Numbered from the stretch's first letter, positions 1-6,887 are shown. The stretch is 8,984 nucleotides of DNA from Porphyrobacter sp. (GCA_021732945.1 JAKFWB010000459.1:1-8984), one strand, 5' to 3'. Notes: generated by a model from the sequence alone, not told the origin. Numbers and translations are program-made.

Positions 1-37
1 ACCCCCTGAACCCACACAAACAGAGGACCATACCGAC
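1..37 (+). promoter_or_regulatory. Short leader and ribosome binding site of flgE
   Basis: The first 37 bases precede flgE. A purine-rich AGAGGA at 22-27 lies 10 bases before the ATG at 38 and is a good Shine-Dalgarno match. A TGA at 7-9 could be the stop of the preceding gene (flgD would be expected from usual gene order), but only two codons of it would be visible, so this cannot be confirmed. No promoter elements are recognisable here. Confidence 0.5.
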
Positions 38-853
38 ATGTCATTCTTCACCTCCCTCAGCGGCCTGCGCAATGCTGAAACCGATCTGCGCGTCATCGCC
101 CACAACATCGCCAACGCCGAAACGGCCGGCTTCAAGAAAAGCTCGGCGCAGTTTGCCGATCTGGTTGCCAGCGGCTCTGCCACCGACCCGCGCCGCACCG
201 CCGGGATCGGCGCAACCGTGTCTGCGATCACGCAGGATTTCACGCTTGGCCCGCTCGAACAGACCGGTCGCAGCCTTGATATTGCGATTGATGGTGACGG
301 GTTCTTCGCGCTCGCCAACCCGTTCTCCGGCGATCTCAGCTTCACCCGCAACGGCAATTTTCGCCTGCTGGCGAGCGGTTCGTTGCAAGATGCCACCGGC
401 AACACGCTCCAGTCCTTCCCGGTCGATGCGAACGGCGTGGCAACGTCAAACGCACCGGGCAATACGATCGTGCCGCTGACCAATGGCGCGGGATCGGCGC
501 TTGCCAATGTCACCATCGACAATCGCGGTGTCGTTAACGCCGCCTATTCCGATGGCACCACCACCCCGGTCGGCCAGATCGCGCTTGCGACCTTTGCCGC
601 GCCCAATGGCCTGCGGGCCGTGGGCCAGACCAAGTGGCAGGCATCGGGCGATTCCGGTGCGCCGGTGTTCGGTAATCCCGGCATTGGCAATAATGGCGAG
701 ATGATCAGCGGCGCGCTGGAACGCTCCAATGTCGATCTGGCCGAGGAAATGGTCTCGCTGCTCACCGCACAGCGCAACTTCCAGGCCAATGCCCGGGCGA
801 TCGACACCGCCACCCAGATTTCCACCACCGTCATCAGCCTGCGCCAACAGTAA
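38..853 (+). CDS. flgE: Flagellar hook protein FlgE, compact form
   Basis: Subunit of the hook, the universal joint outside the outer membrane that links rod to filament. The N-terminus has the rod/hook signature (SLSGLRNAETDL, then HNIANAETAGFKKS at about residues 22-35). FlgE-type features follow: DIAIDGDGFF near residue 82, FTRNGNF, LQSFPVDANG, VGQIALATF, SGALERSNVDLAEEM, and the C-terminal helix LLTAQRNFQANARAI. These fit FlgE better than FlgF or FlgG, and its place just before flgF agrees. At 271 residues it is far shorter than the roughly 400 of enteric FlgE. The part after PVDANG runs almost directly into the C-terminal half of D1, so the outer D2 domain seems to be missing. Start ATG 38 is supported by the AGAGGA site. 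Stop TAA is 12 bases before flgF. The alternative is a misnamed FlgF/FlgG-like rod protein, which I think less likely. Confidence 0.88.
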   Translation: MSFFTSLSGLRNAETDLRVIAHNIANAETAGFKKSSAQFADLVASGSATDPRRTAGIGATVSAITQDFTLGPLEQTGRSLDIAIDGDGFFALANPFSGDLSFTRNGNFRLLASGSLQDATGNTLQSFPVDANGVATSNAPGNTIVPLTNGAGSALANVTIDNRGVVNAAYSDGTTTPVGQIALATFAAPNGLRAVGQTKWQASGDSGAPVFGNPGIGNNGEMISGALERSNVDLAEEMVSLLTAQRNFQANARAIDTATQISTTVISLRQQ

Positions 854-865
854 GGCACAGCTGCG

Positions 866-1624
866 ATGGATCGGATGATCTACACCGCTTTGACCGCAAT
901 GAATGCGGCGATGGACCGGCAGCGCACGGTGGCGAACAACCTCGCCAACGCGAGCACGCCAGGCTTTCGTCAGGAAATCTTTGCGGTCACCCCGGCCACG
1001 CTCAAAGACGGATCGCTCGAAGCCCGTGCAATGGCGCGCGGCAACGTGCGCGGGGCAGATTTGACAGCGGCGCGGGTTGCGCCGACCGGCAATCCACTCG
1101 ATGTGGCGCTGGAAGGCCAGGCCTTGCTGGCATTCCAGGCACCCGACCGGCAGGGCGAGGTCTATTCCCGGCGCGGCGATCTGCGCGTGGGGGCATCCGG
1201 CGTGATCGAGAATGGCGAAGGTCTGGCGGTGCTGGGCGAAGGCGGCACGCCGATAACGGTGCCGCCGGGTTTCAGCATCACCATTGCTGCCGATGGCGCT
1301 GTTCTTGCCCGCGATCCGGCTTCCCCGGGCACGCCGGCCGAACAGATCGAACGCTTACGGCTGGTGAACCCGGAAGGCAGTCCGCTGGCCAAGGGGATCG
1401 ACAGCTATCTGAAGGTCCCCACCAGAAACGGTGGAACCGGCGTGCTGCCCCCCGATCTCAACGCGCGGCTGACACCGGGCGCGCTTGAACAATCCAATGT
1501 CCAAACCGCCGACACCCTTGTCCAGATGATCGAAGCTCAGCGCGCCTTTGAACAGCGCGCGCAGATCATCGCGACCGCTGGCGAGCTCGACGAGGCCTCA
1601 AGCGGCCTTTTGACAATGCGTTGA
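866..1624 (+). CDS. flgF: Flagellar basal-body rod protein FlgF
   Basis: Proximal rod component, exported by the flagellar type III apparatus and assembled in the periplasm. At 252 residues it matches the usual family length of about 250. The N-terminal helix ends in the family signature VANNLANASTPGFRQE (about residues 22-37). The middle shows NPLDVALEGQALLAFQ and YSRRGDLRV, and the C-terminus has GALEQSNVQTADTLVQMIEA followed by QRAFEQRAQII, the paired-helix D0 region shared with FlgE and FlgG. MDRMIYTAL at the start is FlgF-like. ATG 866 has a modest AAGG at 852-855; an ATG at 875 is also possible and would shorten the protein by three residues. It sits 12 bases after flgE and 29 bases before flgG, and is surely cotranscribed with both. 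Confidence 0.93.
   Translation: MDRMIYTALTAMNAAMDRQRTVANNLANASTPGFRQEIFAVTPATLKDGSLEARAMARGNVRGADLTAARVAPTGNPLDVALEGQALLAFQAPDRQGEVYSRRGDLRVGASGVIENGEGLAVLGEGGTPITVPPGFSITIAADGAVLARDPASPGTPAEQIERLRLVNPEGSPLAKGIDSYLKVPTRNGGTGVLPPDLNARLTPGALEQSNVQTADTLVQMIEAQRAFEQRAQIIATAGELDEASSGLLTMR
1525..1547 (+). repeat. 23-base near-identical segment shared by flgF and flgG, copy in flgF
   Basis: Positions 1525-1547 match 2355-2377 in flgG at 22 of 23 bases, encoding the common MIEAQRA helix of rod proteins. It is best explained by descent of the two rod genes from a common ancestor plus shared codon preference. Confidence 0.45.
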
Positions 1625-1639
1625 AACCTTTAGCTTTCC

Positions 1640-1644
1640 GGAGA
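1640..1644 (+). promoter_or_regulatory. Ribosome binding site of flgG
   Basis: GGAGA at 1640-1644 lies 9 bases before the ATG at 1654. It supports that start within the 29-base gap after flgF, which otherwise holds nothing recognisable. Confidence 0.6.
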
Positions 1645-1653
1645 CCCTGAACC

Positions 1654-2445
1654 ATGCCCACATCCGCCCTTCACGTCGCCCGCACGGGGCTTGAGGCACA
1701 GGATGCGCGGATGCGCGTCATCGCCAACAACCTTGCCAATATCGGCACCACCGGGTTCAAACGCGACCGGGCGGATTTCGCCACGCTCGCCTATCAGGAA
1801 CAGCGCGTCGCCGGGCAGCAATCAACCGGGCAGACGGCCTTTGCGGTTGGCCTGAACCTTGGCACCGGGGTGCAGGTGCAGGGCACCAGCCGGATCGAAA
1901 CGCAAGGCACGCTGACTGCAACCTCCAACGCCTTGGACCTCGCGCTTGATGGCCCCGGCTATTTTCAGGTGGAACTGCCACCAGGCGGACAGGTGGGCTT
2001 TACCCGCGCGGGCAATTTCAGCCTGTCGAATGATGGCACGCTGATCACCAGCCAAGGCTATGCGCTCCAGCCGCCGTTGCAGGTGCCCGCCGGTGCGCAA
2101 TCGGTCACCATCGCGCCCGATGGCACGGTAAGCGCGCTGACCCCCGGCAATGCCGAGCCAACGCTGCTGGGCCAGCTATCCATCGCCAGCTTCATCAATC
2201 CGGCGGGCCTGCGCGCCATCGGCGACAACTTCCTCGTCGAAACCGCCGCCTCCGGCCCGGCCGAGATCGGCTTGGCAGGCGATAATGGGCGCGGTCAGGT
2301 GCGGCAGGGGATGCTCGAATCCTCTAACGTCAACGTGGTCGAGGAACTGGTCGAGATGATCGAAGCCCAGCGCGCCTACGAGATCAATTCCAAGATGGTG
2401 AGCGCGGTCGACGAGATGCTCCAAAACGCCAACCAGACCCTGTGA
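1654..2445 (+). CDS. flgG: Flagellar distal rod protein FlgG
   Basis: Distal rod subunit, forming the straight shaft that passes through the P and L rings. Its 263 residues are close to the 260 of enteric FlgG. Visible features: N-terminal helix with VIANNLANIGTTGFKRDR (about residues 24-41); the FlgG-type segment YQEQRVAG ... GLNLGTGVQV, which in this family stiffens the rod compared with the hook; DLALDGPGYFQVEL; FTRAGNFSLSNDG; TIAPDGTVSA; and the C-terminal MLESSNVNVVEELVEMIEAQ followed by RAYEINSKMVSAVDEML. The stop TGA at 2443-2445 is followed closely by flgH, whose frame is open from a GTG overlapping this stop. A 23-base segment near the 3' end is almost identical to one in flgF, as expected for the shared QRA motif. 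Confidence 0.95.
   Translation: MPTSALHVARTGLEAQDARMRVIANNLANIGTTGFKRDRADFATLAYQEQRVAGQQSTGQTAFAVGLNLGTGVQVQGTSRIETQGTLTATSNALDLALDGPGYFQVELPPGGQVGFTRAGNFSLSNDGTLITSQGYALQPPLQVPAGAQSVTIAPDGTVSALTPGNAEPTLLGQLSIASFINPAGLRAIGDNFLVETAASGPAEIGLAGDNGRGQVRQGMLESSNVNVVEELVEMIEAQRAYEINSKMVSAVDEMLQNANQTL
2355..2377 (+). repeat. 23-base near-identical segment shared by flgF and flgG, copy in flgG
   Basis: Partner of the segment at 1525-1547. The single mismatch is T versus C at the third base of an alanine codon. It encodes part of the C-terminal D0 helix. Confidence 0.45.
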
Positions 2446-2465
2446 GACATAGCGTGAGAGACTCC

Positions 2466-3176
2466 ATGATGCACCGATCCGCGATTCTCGCCCTGCCGTT
2501 ACTGCTGGCCGCTTGCGGCGGATTGGGCGGCAGCGGGCCGCAAGCAGGCTTCACCGCCCCACCCCCGCCGGGGTCTGTCATTTCTGCGGCGACGATTGGC
2601 GATCCCTTCGCTGCTGCCCCGCCGCCGATCCAACCGACCAGCGCGGGGACAATCTTTCAGATCGGGCAGGGCTATTCCGGCCTTGTCACCGGCACCCGCG
2701 CGCGGTCGCTGGGCGACATGGTGACGGTCATTCTGGTCGAAGCGACCTCCACCAACAAGAGCACTCAAGGGCGCACCAACCGCGAAGGCAGCTTTGGCGT
2801 CACCCCACCCGCCTCCGGCCCGCTCGATTTTTTGAACCCCGAAGCCCTTAAAGCTGCGGCCGAAGCGTCGTTCACTGGGGGAGGGAATGCCGCGCAGCAA
2901 AGCCGCCTCAATGGCGCGGTCGCGGTGACGATTGCCGCGATCTACCCCAATGGCACCGCCGAAGTGATCGGAGAAAAGCAGATGAACTTCAGCCAGGGCG
3001 ATGAATGGGTGCAATTCGCCGGTCGCATCCGGCTGGTCGATATTGATGGCGACAACCGCCTTGCCTCATCGCAGGTCGCCAATGCGCGGATCATCTATTC
3101 CGGCAAGGGCGCAGTGCAGCAGGCGAGCCGTCCGGGCTGGCTGAGCCGGTTCTTCGGCCTGATCTCGCCATTTTGA
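2466..3176 (+). CDS. flgH: Flagellar L-ring lipoprotein FlgH
   Basis: Builds the L ring, the outer-membrane bushing around the rod. With start ATG 2466 the protein has 236 residues, in the family range of about 230-250. It begins with a lipoprotein signal peptide (MMHRSAILALPLLLAACGG) with lipobox L-A-A-C and the lipidated cysteine at residue 17. Family motifs follow: RARSLGDMVTVILVEATST (about residues 72-90), AAIYPNGTAEVIGEKQMNF, VQFAGRIRLVDIDGDNRLAS, SQVANARIIYSGKGAV, and the terminal PGWLSRFFGLISPF. A GTG at 2442, overlapping the flgG stop, is in frame, but it would put eight polar residues before the signal peptide and has no better ribosome site, so I prefer 2466. ATG 2469 is equally possible; GAGAG at 2456-2460 serves either. 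Confidence 0.93.
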   Translation: MMHRSAILALPLLLAACGGLGGSGPQAGFTAPPPPGSVISAATIGDPFAAAPPPIQPTSAGTIFQIGQGYSGLVTGTRARSLGDMVTVILVEATSTNKSTQGRTNREGSFGVTPPASGPLDFLNPEALKAAAEASFTGGGNAAQQSRLNGAVAVTIAAIYPNGTAEVIGEKQMNFSQGDEWVQFAGRIRLVDIDGDNRLASSQVANARIIYSGKGAVQQASRPGWLSRFFGLISPF

Positions 3177-3181
3177 AAGGG
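3175..3181 (+). promoter_or_regulatory. Ribosome binding site deciding the flgI start
   Basis: GAAAGGG at 3175-3181 overlaps the flgH stop and lies 6 bases before ATG 3188. It makes that ATG a better start than the in-frame TTG at 3173, which overlaps the flgH stop and would add five residues before the signal peptide. Confidence 0.6.
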
Positions 3182-3187
3182 CACGCC

Positions 3188-4294
3188 ATGACACGGATTT
3201 TCCACGCGATTGCCTTCGCCTTTGCATTGATCGCTGCGCTGGCTCCTGTGCCTGCCGCCGCCGAGCGCATCCGCGATCTTGGCCAGTTCGAAGGGCTGCG
3301 CGCCAACCAGCTGACGGGTTACGGGGTGGTCGTCGGTCTGCAAGGCACGGGCGACAACAACCTCGCCTATGTGACTGAGGCAATGCGCGGAGTTTCGGGC
3401 AGGCTCGGCCTGCCGCTGCCACCGGGCGTCAGCCCGACTTTGCGCAACGCGGCCGCAGTGATCGTCACCGCCGAACTGCCCGCCTTTGCCAAGCCGGGCC
3501 AGCGGATCGATATTACCGTGTCGACCCTAGGTCAGGCCTCGTCGCTGCGCGGCGGGGCGCTGATCCTTGCCCCGCTTTATGGTGCGGATGGGCAGATCTA
3601 CGCGATGGCGCAAGGCAATATCGCGGTTGGCGGGCTCGGCGTGACCGGGCGCGATGGCTCGCAGGTCAGTGTCAATGTCGCCACCGTGGGCCGGATTGCC
3701 GATGGCGCAACGGTGGAGCGATTGGTGGCCACTGGCTTCGACCAATCCCCCAGCCTGCGTTTCAACCTGCACAAGGCCGATTTCCTGACCGCTGCGCGCG
3801 TGCGTGATGCGATCAATACCCGCTATCCCGGCATCGCCACCATTGCTGATGGGGTGAGCATCGAGCTTGCCTTGCCGCAAGGCACCGATCTGCGATCGGG
3901 GATCATGGCCGAGATTGAGATGCTCGCCGTCACCCCTGCGGCGGTTGCGGCCCGCGTGATCATCAACAGCCGCACCGGCACGGTAGTCATCAACGACGCC
4001 GTGCGCCTGTCACCTGCCGCGGTAAGCCACGGCAAATTGGTGATCCGGATCGATGAAAATCCCGCAGTGGTGCAGCCTGCCCCGTTTGCCCAAGGCGAAA
4101 CGGCGGTGGAGGAATCGTCCACCATCACGGTTGAGGAACGCGCTGACCGGGTGGCCTACCTGCCCGGCGCAGCTTCGCTGTCGGAGATCGTCGACGCGCT
4201 GAACCTGCTGGGCGTGGGCGCGTCGGATCTGGTGGTGATCCTCGAAAGCCTCAAACAGGCGGGCGCCTTGCAAGCCGAAATGGTGGTGCTGTGA
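3188..4294 (+). CDS. flgI: Flagellar P-ring protein FlgI
   Basis: Forms the P ring in the peptidoglycan layer, the periplasmic bushing of the rod; the chaperone FlgA is normally needed and is not in this window. From ATG 3188 it has 368 residues, like the 365 of enteric FlgI. A Sec signal peptide covers residues 1-25 (MTRIFHAIAF ... PVPAAA) with likely cleavage at AAA/E. The mature protein opens with the hallmark RIRDLGQFEGLRANQLTGYG and VVGLQGTGDNN. Further family features are TLRNAAAVIVTAELPAFAKP, GQRIDITVSTLGQASSLRGG, LILAPLYGADGQIYAMAQG, SRTGTVVINDAVRLSPAAVS, and the C-terminal LLGVGASDLVVILESLKQAG with GALQAEMVVL. The stop TGA at 4292-4294 overlaps the GTG start of flgJ by four bases (GTGA), suggesting translational coupling. 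Confidence 0.96.
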   Translation: MTRIFHAIAFAFALIAALAPVPAAAERIRDLGQFEGLRANQLTGYGVVVGLQGTGDNNLAYVTEAMRGVSGRLGLPLPPGVSPTLRNAAAVIVTAELPAFAKPGQRIDITVSTLGQASSLRGGALILAPLYGADGQIYAMAQGNIAVGGLGVTGRDGSQVSVNVATVGRIADGATVERLVATGFDQSPSLRFNLHKADFLTAARVRDAINTRYPGIATIADGVSIELALPQGTDLRSGIMAEIEMLAVTPAAVAARVIINSRTGTVVINDAVRLSPAAVSHGKLVIRIDENPAVVQPAPFAQGETAVEESSTITVEERADRVAYLPGAASLSEIVDALNLLGVGASDLVVILESLKQAGALQAEMVVL

Positions 4295-4587
4295 TCGGGC
4301 CGGTTGCCTCCGCAGGCGCGGCCACGCCAGCCCTGTCGCCCGAGCGCGCCGAGCTGCGCAAGGCGGCAGAGGGCTTTGAGGCGATCATGGTGCGCAAGAT
4401 GCTGGCCAGCGCGCGCGCGTCAAGCTTTGCCGAAAAGACCCCGCTCACCGGCGGCGGGATGGAGCAATATCAAACAATGCGCGACGAACACTTCGCCGAC
4501 ATTGCCGCCAAATCGGGCGCCTTGGGGTTTGCCCGGAGTATCGAAGCGCAGCTTACGCAACACCTTTCAGGCCATGAGAGTAGCTGA
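4291..4587 (+). CDS. flgJ: Rod-binding protein FlgJ, single-domain form
   Basis: A 98-residue protein equal to the N-terminal rod-binding domain of FlgJ. Family features are KAAEGFEAIMVRKMLASAR (about residues 24-42) and GGGMEQYQTMRDEHFADIAA, ending GFARSIEAQLTQ. In this family the domain caps the growing rod and helps FlgB-C-F-G assemble in the periplasm. The C-terminal muramidase domain of the 313-residue enteric FlgJ is absent, which is common in alphaproteobacteria, where a separate peptidoglycan hydrolase is thought to open the wall. The start is GTG 4291, overlapping the flgI stop by four bases; the next in-frame ATG lies inside the conserved FEAIM and is too late. The stop TGA at 4585-4587 shares its last base with the flgK ATG. 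Both junctions suggest coupled translation. Confidence 0.88.
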   Translation: MIGPVASAGAATPALSPERAELRKAAEGFEAIMVRKMLASARASSFAEKTPLTGGGMEQYQTMRDEHFADIAAKSGALGFARSIEAQLTQHLSGHESS

Positions 4588-5927
4588 TGCCAACCTCGAT
4601 CTTCTCGATTGCCCGCAGCGGCCTTGCGGCGTCCCGCACCAGCCTTGAGCTGACAGCGCAGAATATCGCCAATGCGGGCAATGCCGATTATTCGCGCCGC
4701 ACGCTGACGCAGGGCGAATTGGTGCTGATCGGTTCGATCGGGATCAATCAGGCCGATGCGCTTGGCGGGGTGCGCCCCGGCGCGATCGAACGCGCGGAAA
4801 GCGGGCTGGTGCAGCGTCAGGCGCGCGACGCCGGATCGGCGCTCGCCGCAGCAGAGGCTGAGTTTTTCGCATTGCGCGAGGCGGAAAGCGCCATCGAGAC
4901 TTCGGGCGTGTTCACCGGTCTGGTCGATTTTGAAGCGGCGCTGACGCGGCTCGAAGGCAATCCGCTGGAGCCGGCACTGCGGGTCTCGGCGCTGGAAAGC
5001 GCGCGGAGCTTGGCGAGCAATTTCCGGGTCGCCAATGGCGCAATCGCCAGCGCCCGTACGTTGGTGCAGGGTTAAGCCAGCGCCGAACTGCTGACTGTGA
5101 ACTAACTGGCCGCCGAACTGGCGGCAATCAACCGCGATCTGGTGGGCGCGCGCGAGGGCACGGCGGGCCGAGCGGCGCTGCTGGATGCGCGAGACGCAGC
5201 GCTGCGCGGGCTGTCAGAACAGTTTGCGATTGTCCCTACGATCAATGCCAATGGCACGGCCGATGTCGCACTGGCCGGGACCCCGCAGGTGGCGCTGGTC
5301 ACAGGCGCGACCGCCCAAACCGTCAGCCTCAGCTTCGCCGCTGATGGAACCGCGAGCTTTGCGATTGGTGCGACCAGCTTTACCCCTGCGGGCGGAGCGT
5401 TCGCCGGGCGCGCGGCGGCGCTGGAACAGATTGCCGGGTTGCAGACCGATCTGGACGCGCTTGCCGCCTCGACCATCGGCATCGCCAACACCGCGCAGGG
5501 CAATGGCGCGGGCACCGATGGCACCCCCGGCCAGCAGCTGTTCGCAGGTTCGGGCGCGGGCGATATTGCTGTGGTGCTGGCGTCACCTGATGGCCTTGCC
5601 ACTGCGCCCGCCGGTTCGCCCGCTGGCAGCCGCGACACCGGCAACCTGGCCGCGCTGCTGGGCGCGCTTGGCGCGAGCACTGGTCCTGCCGCCGGGGCTG
5701 ATGCGCTGCTGCTGAACTTGTCGAGCCGCGTTGCCGCGCTGCAAACCCGCACCGATGGCCTCGGCATCGTCGCCTCCACCGCCGAAGCAGAGCTCCTCAG
5801 GGAAACCGGGGTCGATCTTGATGACGAAGCGGCCAATCTGGTGCGTCTGCAACAGGCGTTCGAAGCCAACAGCCGGGTGATCCAGGTCGCTGCCGAGCTG
5901 TTCGATACGATCCTGAGCCTGCGGTAA
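4587..5927 (+). pseudogene. flgK: Hook-filament junction protein FlgK (HAP1), interrupted by two in-frame stop codons
   Basis: FlgK joins hook and filament outside the cell. One frame runs from ATG 4587 to TAA 5925-5927 (446 sense positions plus stop, a short but normal FlgK length), except that codons 163 (5073-5075) and 173 (5103-5105) are TAA. The N-terminal part has SIARSGLAASRTSLEL and QNIANAGNADYSRRT. After the stops come the FlgK-type ELAAIN, ALLDARDAALRGLSEQFAI and the C-terminal NLVRLQQAFEANSRVIQVAAE plus LFDTILSLR. Both halves are in the same frame and the codon bias continues, so no frameshift is needed. As read, only a 162-residue fragment lacking the C-terminal D0/D1 helix would be made. 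The rest could only be translated by readthrough or from a GTG at 5142 with no clear ribosome site. Recent inactivation or sequence error are the simplest explanations. GAGAG at 4576-4580 serves the ATG. Confidence 0.85.
5073..5105 (+). other. Patch with two in-frame TAA codons in flgK
   Basis: TAA at 5073-5075 and TAA at 5103-5105 are both in the flgK frame, 30 bases apart. The same short patch carries TGA at 5092-5094 and 5098-5100 in a second frame and looks richer in A and T than the flanking sequence. The family pattern around here (an IN or VN pair, then about three residues, then IA-x-LN) keeps its normal spacing, so the stops look like substitutions at sense codons such as GAA or CAA and not an insertion or deletion. 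Confidence 0.8.
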
Positions 5928-5931
5928 GGAG
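5926..5931 (+). promoter_or_regulatory. Ribosome binding site of flgL
   Basis: AAGGAG at 5926-5931 overlaps the final flgK stop codon and lies 10 bases before ATG 5942. It is the strongest ribosome site in this part of the operon. It means flgL can be translated without ribosomes arriving from flgK, which matters because flgK is interrupted. Confidence 0.7.
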
Positions 5932-5941
5932 CGGACGGATC

Positions 5942-6862
5942 ATGCCTTCTATCAGCAATTCCACCGGTTCGTTCTACAACCGCTCGCTTTCGCAGTTGGC
6001 CGATCTGCGCGGCCAGATCGAACGCACCCGCACCCAGATTGCCACCGGGAGCCGGATCGAGCGCGGATCGGACAATCCTGCCGTCGCCGCGCAGCTGCGC
6101 AACGTCGCCCGGCGCGAGGCGCTCGCCAGTGTCGAAGGCGATAATGCCGCGCAGCTCGGACAGGATCTCGGTGCGGCGTCCGACGCGCTGGAATCGGTCA
6201 CCTCGCTGTTGCAGCGCGCGCGGGAACTGGCTTTGCAGGCTGCCAATACCCCCACCGGCGCAGACGGGCGGCGGGCGATTGCATTTGAACTCGGCCAATT
6301 GACCGAAGAATTGTTCAGTCGCGCCAATGCCGCCTCGGTCACCGGTGAGCCGCTGTTTGCCGGTCTCGCCTCCACCACCGCCTTCACCCGCGATGCGGCG
6401 GGCAATGTCACCTATGTCGGCACGCCAACCAGCGGCGCGGTGCCGGTGGCGCCGGGCACCGCGATCGAACGCGGCCTGCCAGGCAGCGAGGTGTTCGAAT
6501 TCGTTTCCGGCGGCGGCACGTCGAGCGCGTTTGCGGTGCTCGGCGGGCTGGCGGCGGCGCTGAATGGCGGGTCGCCCGATCCGGCGGGCGCAGCGCAAGC
6601 GGCGATTGAGGGGCTCGACAGCGCGCTCGACACTGTGACCCGCGCCCAGACCATCATCGGCACGCGATTGGCGTGGGTTGAACAGGTGCAGGACCAGCAG
6701 GCCGACCGCGGCCTGGCGCTGGCGGAACGCCGCAGCCGGATTGGCGATACCGACATCAGCGAAGCCATCGCCCGCCTTCAGCAATCACTCACCGCCTTGG
6801 AAGCCAGTCAGGCCGCCTTTGCCCGGGTGAGCGAACTCAACCTGTTCCGCGCGCTCGGCTGA
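5942..6862 (+). CDS. flgL: Hook-filament junction protein FlgL (HAP3)
   Basis: Second junction protein, sitting between FlgK and the filament; a flagellin-like fold exported through the hollow rod. Its 306 residues are close to the usual 300-320. The N-terminus, with SQLADLRGQIERTRTQIATG then SRIERGSDNPAVAAQLRNV (about residues 37-55), is the flagellin-type D0/D1 helix with the conserved G-x-R-I and D-N-P-A. A second helix holds LESVTSLLQRARELALQAAN and GRRAIAFELGQLTEELFSRAN. The C-terminal helix (DTDISEAIARLQQSLTALEA, ending ELNLFRALG) is typical of FlgL. The central variable region (about residues 140-215) is rich in Ala, Gly and Thr. Filament flagellin is the alternative, but the short length, the place after flgK and the C-terminus favour FlgL. 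It is intact, and lies 14 bases after flgK and 41 before motA. Confidence 0.92.
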   Translation: MPSISNSTGSFYNRSLSQLADLRGQIERTRTQIATGSRIERGSDNPAVAAQLRNVARREALASVEGDNAAQLGQDLGAASDALESVTSLLQRARELALQAANTPTGADGRRAIAFELGQLTEELFSRANAASVTGEPLFAGLASTTAFTRDAAGNVTYVGTPTSGAVPVAPGTAIERGLPGSEVFEFVSGGGTSSAFAVLGGLAAALNGGSPDPAGAAQAAIEGLDSALDTVTRAQTIIGTRLAWVEQVQDQQADRGLALAERRSRIGDTDISEAIARLQQSLTALEASQAAFARVSELNLFRALG

Positions 6863-6887
6863 TGCCGTGCCGCTTGATGCCCTGCCC

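Noticed and set aside
1249..1256. Exact match to the flagellar sigma-28 -10 element GCCGATAA inside flgF
   Set aside because: No TAAA-type -35 element lies at the right distance upstream, it is within coding sequence, and the match fits the codons of the conserved frame.
2101..2125. TGGCACG resembling the -24 half of a sigma-54 promoter within flgG (similar strings occur in several genes here)
   Set aside because: No GC/TTGC -12 half follows at the needed spacing, and the string arises from the common Asp-Gly-Thr codons GAT GGC ACG.
2442..2465. Earlier GTG start for flgH overlapping the flgG stop
   Set aside because: It would place eight extra polar residues before a clear lipoprotein signal peptide; ATG 2466 or 2469 gives a normal one.
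5073..5105. Reassigned TAA codon (read as an amino acid)
   Set aside because: flgE, motA, motB and flgK itself all end in TAA at the expected family C-terminus, so TAA is used as a normal stop here.
5082..5120. Nine-base direct repeat GCCGAACTG at 5082-5090 and 5112-5120 around the second flgK stop, resembling a target-site duplication with a 21-base insert left by a transposon
   Set aside because: The spacing of conserved FlgK positions across this region seems normal for the family without removing 30 bases, the insert has no clear inverted ends, and both copies encode A-E-L, common in such helices. Alignment to close relatives would settle it.
5102..6784. Long open frame of 560 codons on the - strand, antisense to flgK and flgL
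   Set aside because: It mirrors well-supported genes on the + strand, its residue content is rich in Arg, Ala and Ser with no recognisable domain, and long antisense frames are expected in GC-rich coding sequence. It ends in the same patch that holds the flgK stops.
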